DNA of 64,000 nt, from the NCBI RefSeq assembly GCF_041146395.1, contig NC_090990.1, positions 42,046,001-42,110,000 of the forward strand, given 5' to 3'. Position 1 is the first letter of the stretch. Each line of letters begins with the position of its first letter. The translations under genes and the position numbers were made by a program. Positions 1 to 18,300 of the stretch are shown here, piece by piece. This DNA is from Eulemur rufifrons (lineage: Eukaryota; Chordata; Mammalia; Primates; Lemuridae). Under the pieces are notes generated by a model. The model did no database searches and was not told the origin of the DNA. It saw only the letters and a list, made by a program, of their open reading frames with translations.

Positions 1-2
1 AC

Positions 3-4130
<4,128 letters not shown>

Positions 4131-4339
4131 TGATTATTCTTTTTGTTCCTGTTATGCATATTTTCTCATATACTATTAATAATAGTAATGTTAATTGAAT
4201 GCTTGCTTTATGCTAGGCTTTTTAGCACTTTATAAGAATTTTACTGGCCTTATTACATAAACCTGATGCTGTCACTTACCTTTCAAATACGTGAGATTGC
4301 TGCCCAAACCTTTTAGCTTAGGTAGCAAAGTGTACAAGA

Positions 4340-4800
4340 CCATTCATAAGAATGCTCTGCTTACTTCCGAAGTCTCATTTCCTGCCCTCACCACCTCACC
4401 CCTTGTAGCAATGCTTCAGGCACATTGCACTTGTCTTTGTTCCTCAAGCATAACGTAGATTTTATGCCTTTATGTCTTTGTTTATATTTTTCTCTTTGCC
4501 TTGATGCTCTTTCTGCCTTTTTTGACCTGATAGACTTCATTCATCCTTTAAAATTCTGCTCACATGCCACCTCCCTTGGGAAATTATTTCTGATTTCCCC
4601 AGGCAACATTGGGTGCTTCCACTTCTGTTATATCAACATTTTTTTCATACTTTTATTATTTCATTTTCATCTTCTATCCAGGTATTTATCAGTGTGTCTT
4701 TCTCCTTTCTTAAGTTATGACTACATCAAGGTAGAGAGATTGTCTGACTCATCTTTGCATACACAGTGCTAGAGGCTTGGGCATATAGTATATTCTCAGA
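4340..4800 (+). repeat. LINE-2 3' fragment
   Basis: Pyrimidine-rich sequence with the L2 3'-region order: 'catgccacctcccttggg' and 'gatttccccaggcaac', then an end resembling 'gtgctagaggcttgggcata'. It is strongly diverged, as expected for an ancient L2. Confidence 0.55.
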
Positions 4801-5763
4801 AAGTATCTGAAGAAATTTCAAATGGAAAAACAGGGTGAGATTTATGTATTTTACATATGATCGATGCCATGAATCATAAAAAGTTTTGCTAAGCTTTTGA
4901 ATTCAGTAGCTGCTAGTGGGTTTACTGTGAAGGATCTCTTGTCAGGGGAGAAACTTTGGAATGTGCTGTTGCTGATGCTACTGTGAATATGACCATTACA
5001 TAGCACACATGTAGCAAGATGATTCATTACCTTCTGTTTATTACTTATTATGTCATGTTTCTTAGAGGTTTTTCCTTCTTACCTAAGTTTCCATCCGTGT
5101 TTGTTTATAAACATGTTCTTTTGACATCTTTTCAGAACCTTCCCCCTTCTCTTCATAAGCCAGAGTGACTATTTTGAGACCTCTGACTCTTGGAATAGTT
5201 AAATGCTGGCTGAGGTAGTTGTTTCTGTGACCACTTCTGATCTCTTTTGCATGGGAGGACTGTTGATTCCTTTTGCATTTGTGTATCGTTTTCTTTCCCA
5301 AGCCTTTCTTCAGTGTTCCAGGCCTTGTGCATAAAAATGTAAAAGTGTAAGTTAGCTACCAGATTTAGTTATAGAAATGAACTTAGCAGGAAAAAAAAAC
5401 CCTTTGTGTTCATTTCTGCTTTAACATAAATAGTTCTTTTAATTGCCTTTTCCTTAGAAAATTAGACATGCTGACCTACTTGCACCTACTTGTATCACAT
5501 ACAAATTTAGAGTAGTGAACATATTGATTCTGTTATTTCAAAACAGATGTTTGTATATTTACAAGTTTTAGAAGAAAAATGTAAGTCTACTGGGAAGAGT
5601 TAACTTATACATAGATAGATGGTATAAAGAATGTCACTCATCTCTGTACTTAAAATAATAACTCAAATCTATAGTTTTTATCTTTTTTATCTATATTCAA
5701 TATTTTGACGTTTGGGAATTCTTGATTGGATAAAATACAATTCAACAGGGAAAGGAACTACTA

Positions 5764-6108
5764 ATTATTGACCAATTACTGTATGCCAAGCATTTTGCCA
5801 TATCCTTGACCTATTACGTTGATTTTTAATAGGTAGCTATTATTCTACCTTTATAAACCGTGAACCTGAAGTTTAGAAAAGTTATGTTATGATTTTTTTA
5901 TGTATCTGTTTGCCCCTATTAAATTGTAAGTTCCTTTAAATTAGGGACCAAGCATTAATTCATAGCAAAATGCACAAGGTCTGGCACATATTAAATGTTG
6001 AATAAGTCTGTGTTTGTTGAAAATTACACAGCCAATAAGGGGCAGAACTGGGGATCAACTCAGAACTTGCCTGAATTCAAAACTTACGCTATTTCCACTA
6101 GTCTACAT
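5764..6108 (-). repeat. Antisense MIR interrupted by an L2-type 3' end
   Basis: About 5,764-5,890 and 6,015-6,108 look like the two halves of one antisense MIR ('ccaagcattttgccat', then 'acacagccaataaggggcag'). The sequence between them, about 5,892-6,010, looks like a sense L2 terminus ('taagttcctttaaattaggg', 'ggcacatattaaatgttgaa'). Confidence 0.45.
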
Positions 6109-6399
6109 TGTTATATCAGTTCCATGACATCTATCCTTCCTCCAATCTATCATAATACTTTATATATTTCTTATGCTACTATATACTGTCTTAGCATTAT
6201 TTTTGTACATATTATATCTTCATTTTTATTTGTTCATTTAATCATTTTTACTTTTATTCATTTAAGAAATATTTATTTAGTGTCTGCTCGGTGAAAGGTC
6301 CTATGTTAGGTGCTGGAAATATAGTGGTAAAAAAGACGGACATTGTCGTTATGGAAATCACATCTTTGTGTTCACCCAGGTGCCTTGAGCTCAGTAGTA

Positions 6400-6560
6400 A
6401 TAGTATTAATATTGTGGTTAAAAGTGGGGGGTCTTAAGTTCAACTGACTACAAATACCAGTTCTTCTGTTTATTAGCTGTGTGTGCTTTAGTTACTTCTT
6501 TTTTGTAGTAGAATTGTTGGGAAGATAGTCATAGATTGAACTATGTGAAATTGCCATTTA
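6400..6560 (+). repeat. MIR-like SINE
   Basis: Weak sense-orientation MIR similarity around 'ttattagctgtgtgtgcttt', followed by 'agttacttc'. Very diverged. Confidence 0.4.
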
Positions 6561-7084
6561 TTTATATCTAAAAACATTTGAATATTAGAAACTGAAAATA
6601 TTCAACTTAATATTACTAAAGCTCTTAGAACAATGTTTAAGTGAATATATGAAAGTCTTTCAGCTGTACTTAAAGAAATTTGGGCACATTGTAAGGTTTC
6701 TAAAATTTGATTGATAGTCTTTATAATCTTATTTTATTTACTTTTTCTTTTTTTGGACTATAGAAAAGGTAAATGTAACCTGTTTAATCTTAAGTCATAT
6801 ATTATAGCAAAGTCAGGTATCAGGTAGTAGTGATAGAAAAACATAACTTTTGGTGCTTGTGTAATAATGGATGTGAAATGAATTGATTTTGTTTCAGATG
6901 AACCTTCATAAACATCCTAGTTACTGCTCACTTTGGTAGAGTTAATTCAGAAACTAATTCAGAAACTGACTCCTGAAAACTAAAAGCTAGAGTGTGGCTT
7001 TTTAAATTGGGAGTTATCTTGTTAAAAAGAATTATGGTTACTAAACTAAATTGATAAATTAGAAACAAAAATTTATGTTATTTC

Positions 7085-7640
7085 CCTATTTTTAAAAATT
7101 CATTTTATTGATATAATTCACATATCATAAATTTACCCCTTTAAAATATATAATTTGGTGGCTTTTAGTGTATATACTAAGTTGCACAGTCATCACCACT
7201 AATTCTAGAACTTTTTTATCATCCCTGAAAGAAATGCTTTAGTTGCTCCCCATTTTCCTTCCTCCCAGCCGCTGGTAACTAATCTATTTTCTGTCTTTAT
7301 ACCTCTTATGGACATTTTATATAAATGGAATCATACAGGATGTGGCCTTTTGTGTCTGGCTTCTTTCATTTAGCATAGTGCTTTTAAGGTACTTCCATAG
7401 TATAGCATGGATCAATACTTCATTCTTTTTTGCCTGAAAAAATATTCACTGTATGAATATATTCCGTTTTGTTTTTTCATCAGTTGATGGATATTTGAGT
7501 TATTTCCACTTTTTGGCTCTTATGACTAATGTTACTATGAACATTCACATACACAGTTTATACAGTCATACGTTTTCATTTGGGGGTATATCTAGAGTTT
7601 ATAATTGTTGTATATTGTTGCTCCTGTTTGTTTATTAGTT
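7085..7640 (-). repeat. Old L1 (L1M) 3' fragment, antisense
   Basis: It contains the recognisable L1M antisense order: 'attgatataattcacatat', 'agttgcacagtcatcaccac', 'aaatggaatcatacaggatg' and 'tttcatttagcatagtgc', then 'gttgatggatatttgagtta'. No open reading frame of use remains. Confidence 0.7.
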
Positions 7641-8989
7641 TTCCTGAACTAATTCTGTAAAGTCTGTATTATTTGTATTTATGGCTACTGAAATCTCTCC
7701 TTGTTAGCTTAATGGTTAGCTAATGGTTAGACAGACATTTTCCTAAATGCCCTAATCTGTCTCCCACCCTTTGCTGAGGGGCTCTGTGTGCATGTTGGGG
7801 TGTATCTGTAGTTCTGCTTGGCCTGAGCCTTAACTCTGCTTTAGCCTTCACTTCCTGCTTGTGCAGAGCCTCAAAGTCTGCCGTGATGAGAAATTAAAAC
7901 CTTCTCAGTTCTTTATTGGGTAAATACACAGCCCTGCAAATGTTACTGGCCTTCTTGAGTCCTAGGACTATATCAGAAACTTTTCAAAGACCCCTTTGAA
8001 AATCTCATTCCCTAATTTTTCTTTTTAATTTTTTTGGTCAGCTTCTTGCTTACCTAACTTTCATTGCTGCTTCAGACAGCTGGGATATTAGACAGTTGCC
8101 ATTGATTTTTTTTTTTCTCTTTTTTTTAAGCTGTTGCTGCTGTGTTGTTGTTGTTATTTTTGACAAATGCCCTAGGTAAAAGGCTATTTGCAGTTGAGTG
8201 AGCTCTTCTGAGTCAGGTCAAGAAAGACAAGGCCTGTTAGTAGAGGTTTCCAGGGAAATGATAGACATGTCAAAAGTAACATTCTCTTAGGATAGGACCT
8301 TTGGGGAGCTCCAAAGCTATTCTATTCCTCTATTCCCTCTATCCCCCTTTGCCCCCCACACACCCCAGTAGTTATTGTGCTGCTAGTTTTCTTACTATGT
8401 GATTATGAGGCTGTTGGTTTTCAAGGCTACTGTGGAGCTGGAAAAAGGGAGATGGATATAGGACAACTTAAAAAGCTACAAATCTCACCTTTACTACTGA
8501 GATTCAGCCATTTTTCTTGAATAAACACTCCTCAGATTGTTGTAAGCTTTGGTTAATTTCCAGAGCTCTGAAAAAGTCTATTTTGACAATCTTTGCTAGT
8601 TATTTCATTGTTTTATGGATAAGTGGATTTTTGCAGTTTGTTTTGAAAGGACTCAACTTCCCTATTTGTCATTGATATTTTAAAAGTGTTCAGACATGTA
8701 ACATAATTTTTTGTCTTCTGTTTATTTTGAAAAAATCTATCTCAGTTATGTATTACTAAACATTAATAGGTGTTTAATATTATGATATAGCAAACATTAA
8801 TTTTTGTCTTCATATTTCATATGTCTACTCATCATTTACTGAGTATTTACTCTGTACTGGCTAGTGGGGTAAAGTTAATAAGGGATGGTCCCTGTTTCAA
8901 GGAGCTCCCAGTTTAGTGGGGATGATTAAGAAAGGATCAACAACTATAAAAAAAGTGTTGTTATAGATCTACTAGCAGGTAAGTTTTAT

Positions 8990-9640
8990 CTTTGTATATA
9001 TGTTCAAGATCTGGCACACCATATTTCTCGCTTAGACTATTGCAACAAGCATTGTCGTCATCATCTTTATCTTTACAATTCAGTCGCTATACCATACGCA
9101 GAATAATCTTTATAGAATGCAAATTAGATTATGTCACCCTGTCTGTTTAAAAACCTTCAGTGGTTTTCATCAGCCATAGGTTCCAGCCTCACATCCTTTT
9201 TATAGCCTGCAATTCTCAGGAATATCTTATTTCGTTTGCCATGCCATCTCGTAACTCATTATACTTTCATGATATGGGGCTCACTTCACTTCCTAGAACA
9301 TGCCAAAACTCTTTCTTGTCTCAAGGTTTTTACATATATTGTTTCTTTTGCTGGGAATACCTGTTCCTTAATTCTTTGCTTAGCTGACTTCTGATCATTC
9401 TAATTGTTGTCTCCTTAAATATTATTCAGAGTGGCTTCCCTAATCCCCTGTCTCACATCCTAAGTTATATATTCCTGTTTTACTTTGTGCTTTCTATACA
9501 ATCTTTAGACAGGACTTGCATATTTGTATATTTGCAACTATATTTTTATGTGTATTTGTTTAATCTATATTCAGCTAGAATATAATCTCTGTGAGAGTAT
9601 ATCTTTGGCCCAGAGCATGTCCTCAGTAAATGTTCACAAA
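8990..9640 (+). repeat. LINE-2 3' fragment
   Basis: Diverged L2: 'ttagactattgcaacaagc', 'aaaaccttcagtggttttc' and 'ctcaaggtttttacatat', ending in 'tatctttggcccagagcatg' and 'tcagtaaatgttca'. The short preceding block (8,820-8,940) resembles the common 'tactctgtactggctagtgg' ancient repeat. Confidence 0.55.
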
Positions 9641-9847
9641 TGAATTAATTAGTGTATAGAAGACATTCAGTCAAATATATCTTGATCTGAATTTTAGCTT
9701 GGGGGGTACTCAATTCTGTGGGGTAGCAATGCTTAATAATCTTGAGGGAGTAATTTGTGTTAGATGTAAAGGGGTGTGATATTATAGGATAGCAATAGTA
9801 ACATCAGGTATAAAGGCCCAGAAGTGAGAAAATAAGACTTGGGAGAG

Positions 9848-10736
9848 CAGTTCTCAAACTCTTTGGTTTTAATATCTTATAACTCTTAAAAACTATTGAG
9901 GACCTCAAAGAGGATTTTTTAAAAAATGTAGGTTATAGCTATCAGTATTTACCATATTAAAATTAAAACTGAGAAATTAAGAGAATATTTGATTCACTTA
10001 AAAATAACAATAAGCCCATTACATGTTGATTTAAATACATCTTTCATGAATAATAACCATATTTTCCAAAGCAAAAAAAAAATTGTGAGAAGAGTGGCAT
10101 TATGTTACACTTTTGCAAATCTCCTTAATATCTGGCTTAATCAAAGATGGCTAGGTTCGCACATCTTCATTCCATCTGTTGCTGTATTTTGTATTAGTTG
10201 AAGTGTATAAAGAAAGTCTGATCTCACTCAGATAAGTGGAAAAGAAAGGAGTATTTTAATAGCCTTTCAGATAATTGTGATATTCTTTGATACTAAACCA
10301 AAGCTTAACATGTTAGTTGCAATGTCAAATCAGAAAATATATTAATGGATTTTGGTACTTTATTACATTATAATTAACTGGTCTGTCTTGCAGTTTGAGT
10401 GGATCTTTTATGTATGTATGAGCCTATAACACCATGCATCACTTATTTAGAAAATACCGGGTTATTGAACTATGCAAATTTTTCTAAATAGTGACACATT
10501 TCATTATACACTATCAAAAAATCATATTAATATTATCAATACAACCATCAGAAAGTCTTCAGTATTGGGAAATTGTCAAACAGGCCAATACAAATTATAC
10601 AGAATTTTACATTTTTGCTTGAAAGCTTGCATTTTATCATTGGCAACAAATACTGCTAGCTATTTTCCTTGAAGTGACAGGCTTACTTTGTTTATTTTTG
10701 AGAAAATGTCAGTCAAATACTCAAGTCGTAATAACC
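9848..10736 (+). mobile_element. hAT-Charlie-type DNA transposon relic
   Basis: It starts with a cagttctcaaact-type terminus typical of Charlie/MER-group hAT elements and continues with the familiar body ('aaaaactattgaggacctca', 'gagaagagtggcattatgtt', 'ggagtattttaatagccttt'). The right terminal repeat is not intact; the right boundary is set where an antisense MIR begins. It has no transposase ORF. Confidence 0.5.
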
Positions 10737-10737
10737 A

Positions 10738-13008
<2,271 letters not shown>

Positions 13009-13432
13009 TAGGCATGAGCTCTGAGAAGAGAAAACTTGGCACTAGTTGACCAGATGTTAAAATCTTTCCAAAGACATGGTAGGTAGGTCTTTTGCACTGA
13101 TTTTTAAGTAATCTAGACTTAACCAAAATGTAAGCAAAATGAAAAGGATGAAAGACACATGGAATATCTCTTACCTAGTACCTTTCCAAAAAAAAAAGTG
13201 CTTTCTTGGCATAAAAAACATTTGAAGTGTTGACTGTGGAGCAAAAGTAAGGAACAACAAGGAAGCAACTTTTACTTAAAATTAGCCAACTTGTCAAGTT
13301 CTTTGTAACATTTCTCCACTCACATTTTGTTAGTTAGATTTAGTATCTAAATTTTGTCCTTCATCAGCTTCCCTCATCCTGGGTGGCCAAGGTGACCAAA
13401 TTAGGCCTCTGCTGGGATTTGGGTTGGATTTA

Positions 13433-13448
13433 GGTAGCCATGGCAACC
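13433..13448. promoter_or_regulatory. RFX X-box-like palindrome
   Basis: ggtagccatggcaacc is nearly a perfect inverted repeat and fits the X-box pattern GTNRCC-N(0-3)-RGYAAC with a 2-base spacer. It lies in the last PRKAA2 intron. Binding is inferred from the motif only. Confidence 0.4.
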
Positions 13449-13704
13449 TAGGCGCCAAAGGAATCATGGAAAATGGTCACATCCAAGTACTTAGAGTGTG
13501 CCGAGAATTAAACCCAAGTAAACCAAATATGATTATTCAGTTCAGAGGCCCAAGTGGGATAAAAATAGAATAAACCAAGGGTCAGGTGCTAGAGATGGAA
13601 CAAGAGTAGAACTGAGTTTAGAGTTAGGAAAATTGTTATAAACAAAGCACTTAAATTTTATTCTCAAACTACTGTCAACTATAGGAATGTATATGTATAT
13701 ATAT

Positions 13705-13903
13705 GTCCCAGATCACCCTCATTAGAATTACCCATTGTTCTTATTAAAATGCAAATTCTTGGGTACCACTCCAGACCTACCAAATCAGAATTTCTGGAGA
13801 CTGGTCCTGGGAAACTGGGAATCTGCACTTTAACAAGATTTCTCTCACATTGCTTCTCCTAACCAAGGCAATTCCTATGTGCACGGAAGGTTCAGAACCA
13901 CTG
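13705..13903 (-). mobile_element. MER5A-like hAT element
   Basis: About 200 bp resembling MER5A in antisense: 'cctcattagaattaccca', 'atgcaaattcttgggtacca', 'caaatcagaatttctggag', closing with the terminal inverted repeat 'ttcagaaccactg'. Non-autonomous and inactive. Confidence 0.7.
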
Positions 13904-14279
13904 TATGATGGTAACTTTTGTTTTTATCATAATGATTTTTTTTTGTTGATATGCTAGAAGAAAATAAGTTGCCAAAAATGTGCTTTCTTCACATGCAGGA
14001 ATATCAGTTTGATTTCAATGTTAATGCCAGATACTCTATTGAGAAGGATTTAGGGGCCACATTTTGTGTGTAAGTGTGATTGATTAGTGTTGTTTGGTAT
14101 GATTGTGGAAGAGAAGGGGTACTGCCACCCCTGCTCCTAACACACTAAAACATGACATTCATTATTATGTTGCCCTTGCTGAGATGCATTTACCTAATAT
14201 TATGAATAGAATAACTTCACAGGAAGGGCTTGGGCAAATATGCTTTTCATATAAATTGCTCTTCTTTGGTCCATTTCAG

Positions 14280-14518
14280 ATGAGGTAGTGGAGCAGAGGT
14301 CTGGTTCCTCAACACCTCAGCGTTCTTGCTCTGCTGCTGGCTTACACAGACCAAGATCAAGTTTTGATTCTGCAACTGTGGAGAGCCATTCACTTTCTAG
14401 CTCTCTCACTGGCTCTTTGACCGGAAGCACATCATCTTCAGTTTCACCTCGCCTGGGCAGTCACACCATGGATTTTTTTGAAATGTGTGCCAGTCTGATC
14501 ACTACTTTAGCCCGTTGA
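14280..14518 (+). CDS. PRKAA2: PRKAA2 terminal coding exon, residues 474-552
   Basis: The last coding part begins with two bases of Asp474 and continues EVVEQRSGSSTPQRSCSAAG, the Ser/Thr-rich ST loop with Ser491 (a negative-regulatory phosphosite in alpha-2). It ends PRLGSHTMDFFEMCASLITT, LAR and TGA at 14,516-14,518. The acceptor is atttcag at 14,273-14,279. The C-terminal MDFFEMCASLI helix is the part of alpha that contacts the regulatory core. The seven exons sum to 1,423 bases, or 473 complete codons plus stop, exactly the number expected for residues 80-552. Confidence 0.97.
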
Positions 14519-15347
14519 TGATCTGTCCCTAGTTGCTATCTTTCTGTTATTGCACTGTGAAAATGAGGTATATTCTTTAAATTACTATCTTACTTCTGGA
14601 TAACATACTCTGCAATACTAATTGAGAGATGTGAGTATCTCCAGGGGACACACAATGTTGATGAAATTACTGAAAACAAAAAAATCTGACATTTGCTTGT
14701 AGAAATCTGCAGTTCTGTTGTGCCTATGATAAATGAACATAGGCAATTCTTTAATAGGTGAACATTGATGAAGATTGTTAATTACAATTGTAACTTCACT
14801 GCAAATGATTAATACACCTCACTGACAAACCATCTCAATGTAAGGGTGGTTTGGCAACACCTCCTTGCTTTACTGTTTAGGTAAATCCAGTTTACTTCCT
14901 AAATTTCAGTAGGCCTTAAGCTGTTTTATGTCCCTGTTTTCTTGCACAGAAGATTAGAAAGTAAAACAACCATTAGTAAGATATTATTTAAATGCTGAAA
15001 TCTTAAAAGCTTGCCCCCCAAATTTCAGAAGCCAAGTTCTTCTAACAGTTCTTTACAGATACTGCGATACTGCCTAGTGTTCAACAGAAAGGCTGTGGTC
15101 CTATAACAGATAACCACGATTTCCAGGTTCCTTTAAAAAAGCTGCAACTGATTCTGAATTGTATCTTGATATTTCCTTGAATAATATATTTATCTTAAGA
15201 GCCTTCAAGGTTCAACTTAATTTTGGAACATCTGGAATTGCAACAATTTTCATCTTTTCCATAGACTTTTGTCATTTTAAAATATACCTTCAAAACCTAC
15301 CTTTCTCAAATTCTTTTTGATTCTATTTATTTTTGTACTTCACCAAG

Positions 15348-15353
15348 AATAAA
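15348..15353 (+). promoter_or_regulatory. PRKAA2: Internal AATAAA, candidate proximal poly(A) signal
   Basis: AATAAA about 830 bases after the stop codon. A T-rich stretch follows only distantly, so use is uncertain. Confidence 0.35.
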
Positions 15354-18300
15354 ATAGTTTAATGAAACAAAACAAAACATCAACAATCCCTTAAAAGAGA
15401 TTATCCTTTATCTTTGATCTTTTATTTTGTGTGTTAGGTTGTTAGGATCCCATTGTGTTTTACAATGCTAATTCTTCATTTGAAGCCATCCCTTTCCCCC
15501 ACCTTCCCTCCGGCACTATAAGTCTTTGTTCATTATTGGATCCTCAGTGGCTGATTGACTTAGTTTTTTTCTGGTTCCCTTTCGGGATTGCTAGCCATTC
15601 AGTTTGAAAACACTGTTCTGGCCCAAAGGGCTTTTATGTACTTCCAAAGCTTGATAGGCTGTGACCTTCACTGTTGAACCTGGTAGGGCAGGAAAGCCTT
15701 AAACATTTTTAAAAATTCTCTCTTGAGTAAACTTATGTGTTGTTTACATATATACATATATGTATTCACATACCAGTGCTTTTAATTGAAAACCAAACAG
15801 TTTTCTTATTTTGCTTTGTGAAAGGTTTTTTTTAAGATTAAAAAAACCCACAAACTATATAGCAGGGTAGATAGTAGCTCATTGATTATATTTTGTTTTA
15901 GTAAAAGTATTTAATTTTTAAATTATATGTAATTTATCTAATTTGTATTTATTCGTTATGTTTATGCTGTAATTAATAATCTCATTTCACCTGACTTACC
16001 CTAGAAAATATTAAGCTCTTGAAAACAAAAAATGACATTACTTTGACAGGTTTCTCTTTGCCAAAAATAATGTATTTTCTACCAAGAAGCAAATGAGAAT
16101 GTTAGACCAGGTTTCTCCTATGTTTATGGAAGACAAGCATGTCCATCGTTAAATAGTTTTTGAGTCAGGAGTTTGCATTGTGTCACATCATGTTTTTTTG
16201 TAGACCTTTTAAAAATGGTGTTTAAATAACTTGTAAGTCTTACTTCTTAATATCAAAATGAAAAGAATCTTTGTTCACCAATTTGGGAAAGAGGGTGGGG
16301 TTGCAGTTTGAGATAGTTTAAGGTTTACTCTTTGAAAGACTGCCATCTTGTGGCACCAAAGGGTAATACTTTTTAATGATTATTTGTATAGGGATAAGCA
16401 GTCCTGTGTTAGTCTGATATGTGTTATAGATACTGCGTAGTTTTGGCTTCTCCAAATGTGTACATACCTCTTTTGGGAAAAACAGGGACACCTATTAATA
16501 TTTGCCTGATTGTGAATGGGATGATCTTAGAAATAAGGAACTAATAAGATACCTTATCCCTAGAGACAAAATCCATATCAATTTTAAAGGCAGAGAAACA
16601 GCGGGAAGGAATCTAGTGGCATTTTAGCTTTGCTAGTCTAATAAATCAGATATTAGAAACTTGTTCATATCAAAATTACTTTATATCGATGATTATCATG
16701 TTTTTTTGAGTTAATTTATTCACTGTTTTCTCATTCTTGCCATTATTTATGAACATCCCCATTTGATAGTTACCTGTTGAATTTTGGGAGAACAAACGGT
16801 CACAGTTTTGGTGCTTTCATGTGTAAGTTTTTCAAACATGGCTACTCCGTGAATCTAGTGGATATAGTAAATTGGTTTGTAGAGAGACAATTACAGGAGA
16901 CTCAGTCCAGTATCATAGGGGCTAGAACATTGTCATAGCAGGCTGTTTGCTGCCTATGGGCCAGAGAGGGAAAGAATCAGTTGCTAATACAAAATTCCCA
17001 CATTTTAGTCTTATAAACTGTGGATGTGGTAGGTAGATCTGGGCTAAGAACAATTTCTTCCAGTTAAGATTTGGGAGATTTTCTATTATTAGGTTATAGG
17101 TAAGGCCTTAGCTATATCATGGACTCCATATGGTTCTAGAATAGCATTTCTCAAAGTATATCCTGTGATATGCTCTGCAGGAAAAAAAAAGAATCCATGG
17201 AGTAAGTTTGAAAAATGTTACACACTACTCTATCCCTTAAGAATTACAATGGATATGAGCATTAAAGACTGATAAGTCCTTCCATGAAAAAAGAAAACCA
17301 TGTAACTTTGTTTAACCCTGCTTTGCCCAAATTAGTTAACCATTTTTAAACATCTGATGAGAAAAAGCAAATTTGGAAACTATTAGGAAAATTATGTCCC
17401 AGGTTGCCATAATTAGGGTAGTTAAGAATGAAATTAAGGTAGTACCTCCTTTTTCCCTTGATTGTTGGGGAGACTCTGGTTCAAATTCAGAATCATTTCA
17501 TTTTAACTTGCAGACATATTCATCTTGAGTGAATGCTGGATTAAACAGAATTTTTATGTCTGCAATTTGTTTTATAGCACCCTGATTTTCTTAATCAGGT
17601 TGTGGTATTGTTTGGGTGCAACATTTTTTTTGTGTGTCAAGTGACTGAAGAACCTTAAATAATGTGATTACTTGAAAAAAAAAAGATTAAGAGACTAAGT
17701 GACTCATGCTTATGGCTCTGTGGGTAGTGAGTCAGTATCACTGACTCTTACTTTCAAAATGTGTAGTAAGTGAACATTTTCTAAATACTTTTGTGTAGCA
17801 TACCACATTTAGATCTAATCCCTGTTATCTTTTAATGTAGGACCAGACACCTTCTTAAACTGAATATTCAGGGAGGGAAGTAGGCAAACCATTTACAAGT
17901 TGGGTTTTTGTTTTGATCAACAAACCTTTTAAGAGACACTTTTGTAACCTCAAGTGTTTACATTCCTTGATACTAGCCATCTATTAATATAAAGAGAATC
18001 CAGGAGCCTAAATTAATCAGAAATAACCATATTTCTGTGTCAGAGAATTGGCTATATGTAGCACAAATGATTCTCCATTTTCTGCAAATAGGTTTTCAAG
18101 GACAGTTACATAATTCTGTGCTTGCTTTCTCTTATTCCCTAGCCATTTTGTACTCAGGGAATACAGATTGATTTTTAGTACTAAATGAGACATAATTTAG
18201 TAAATAATCTGTTACAGATTTTTTAACTATTTGGATTTATATGTAGCATCTGTTAATGTGCAGTATACTGAGTTAATGTAGGCACCATACTTTTTTTCAT

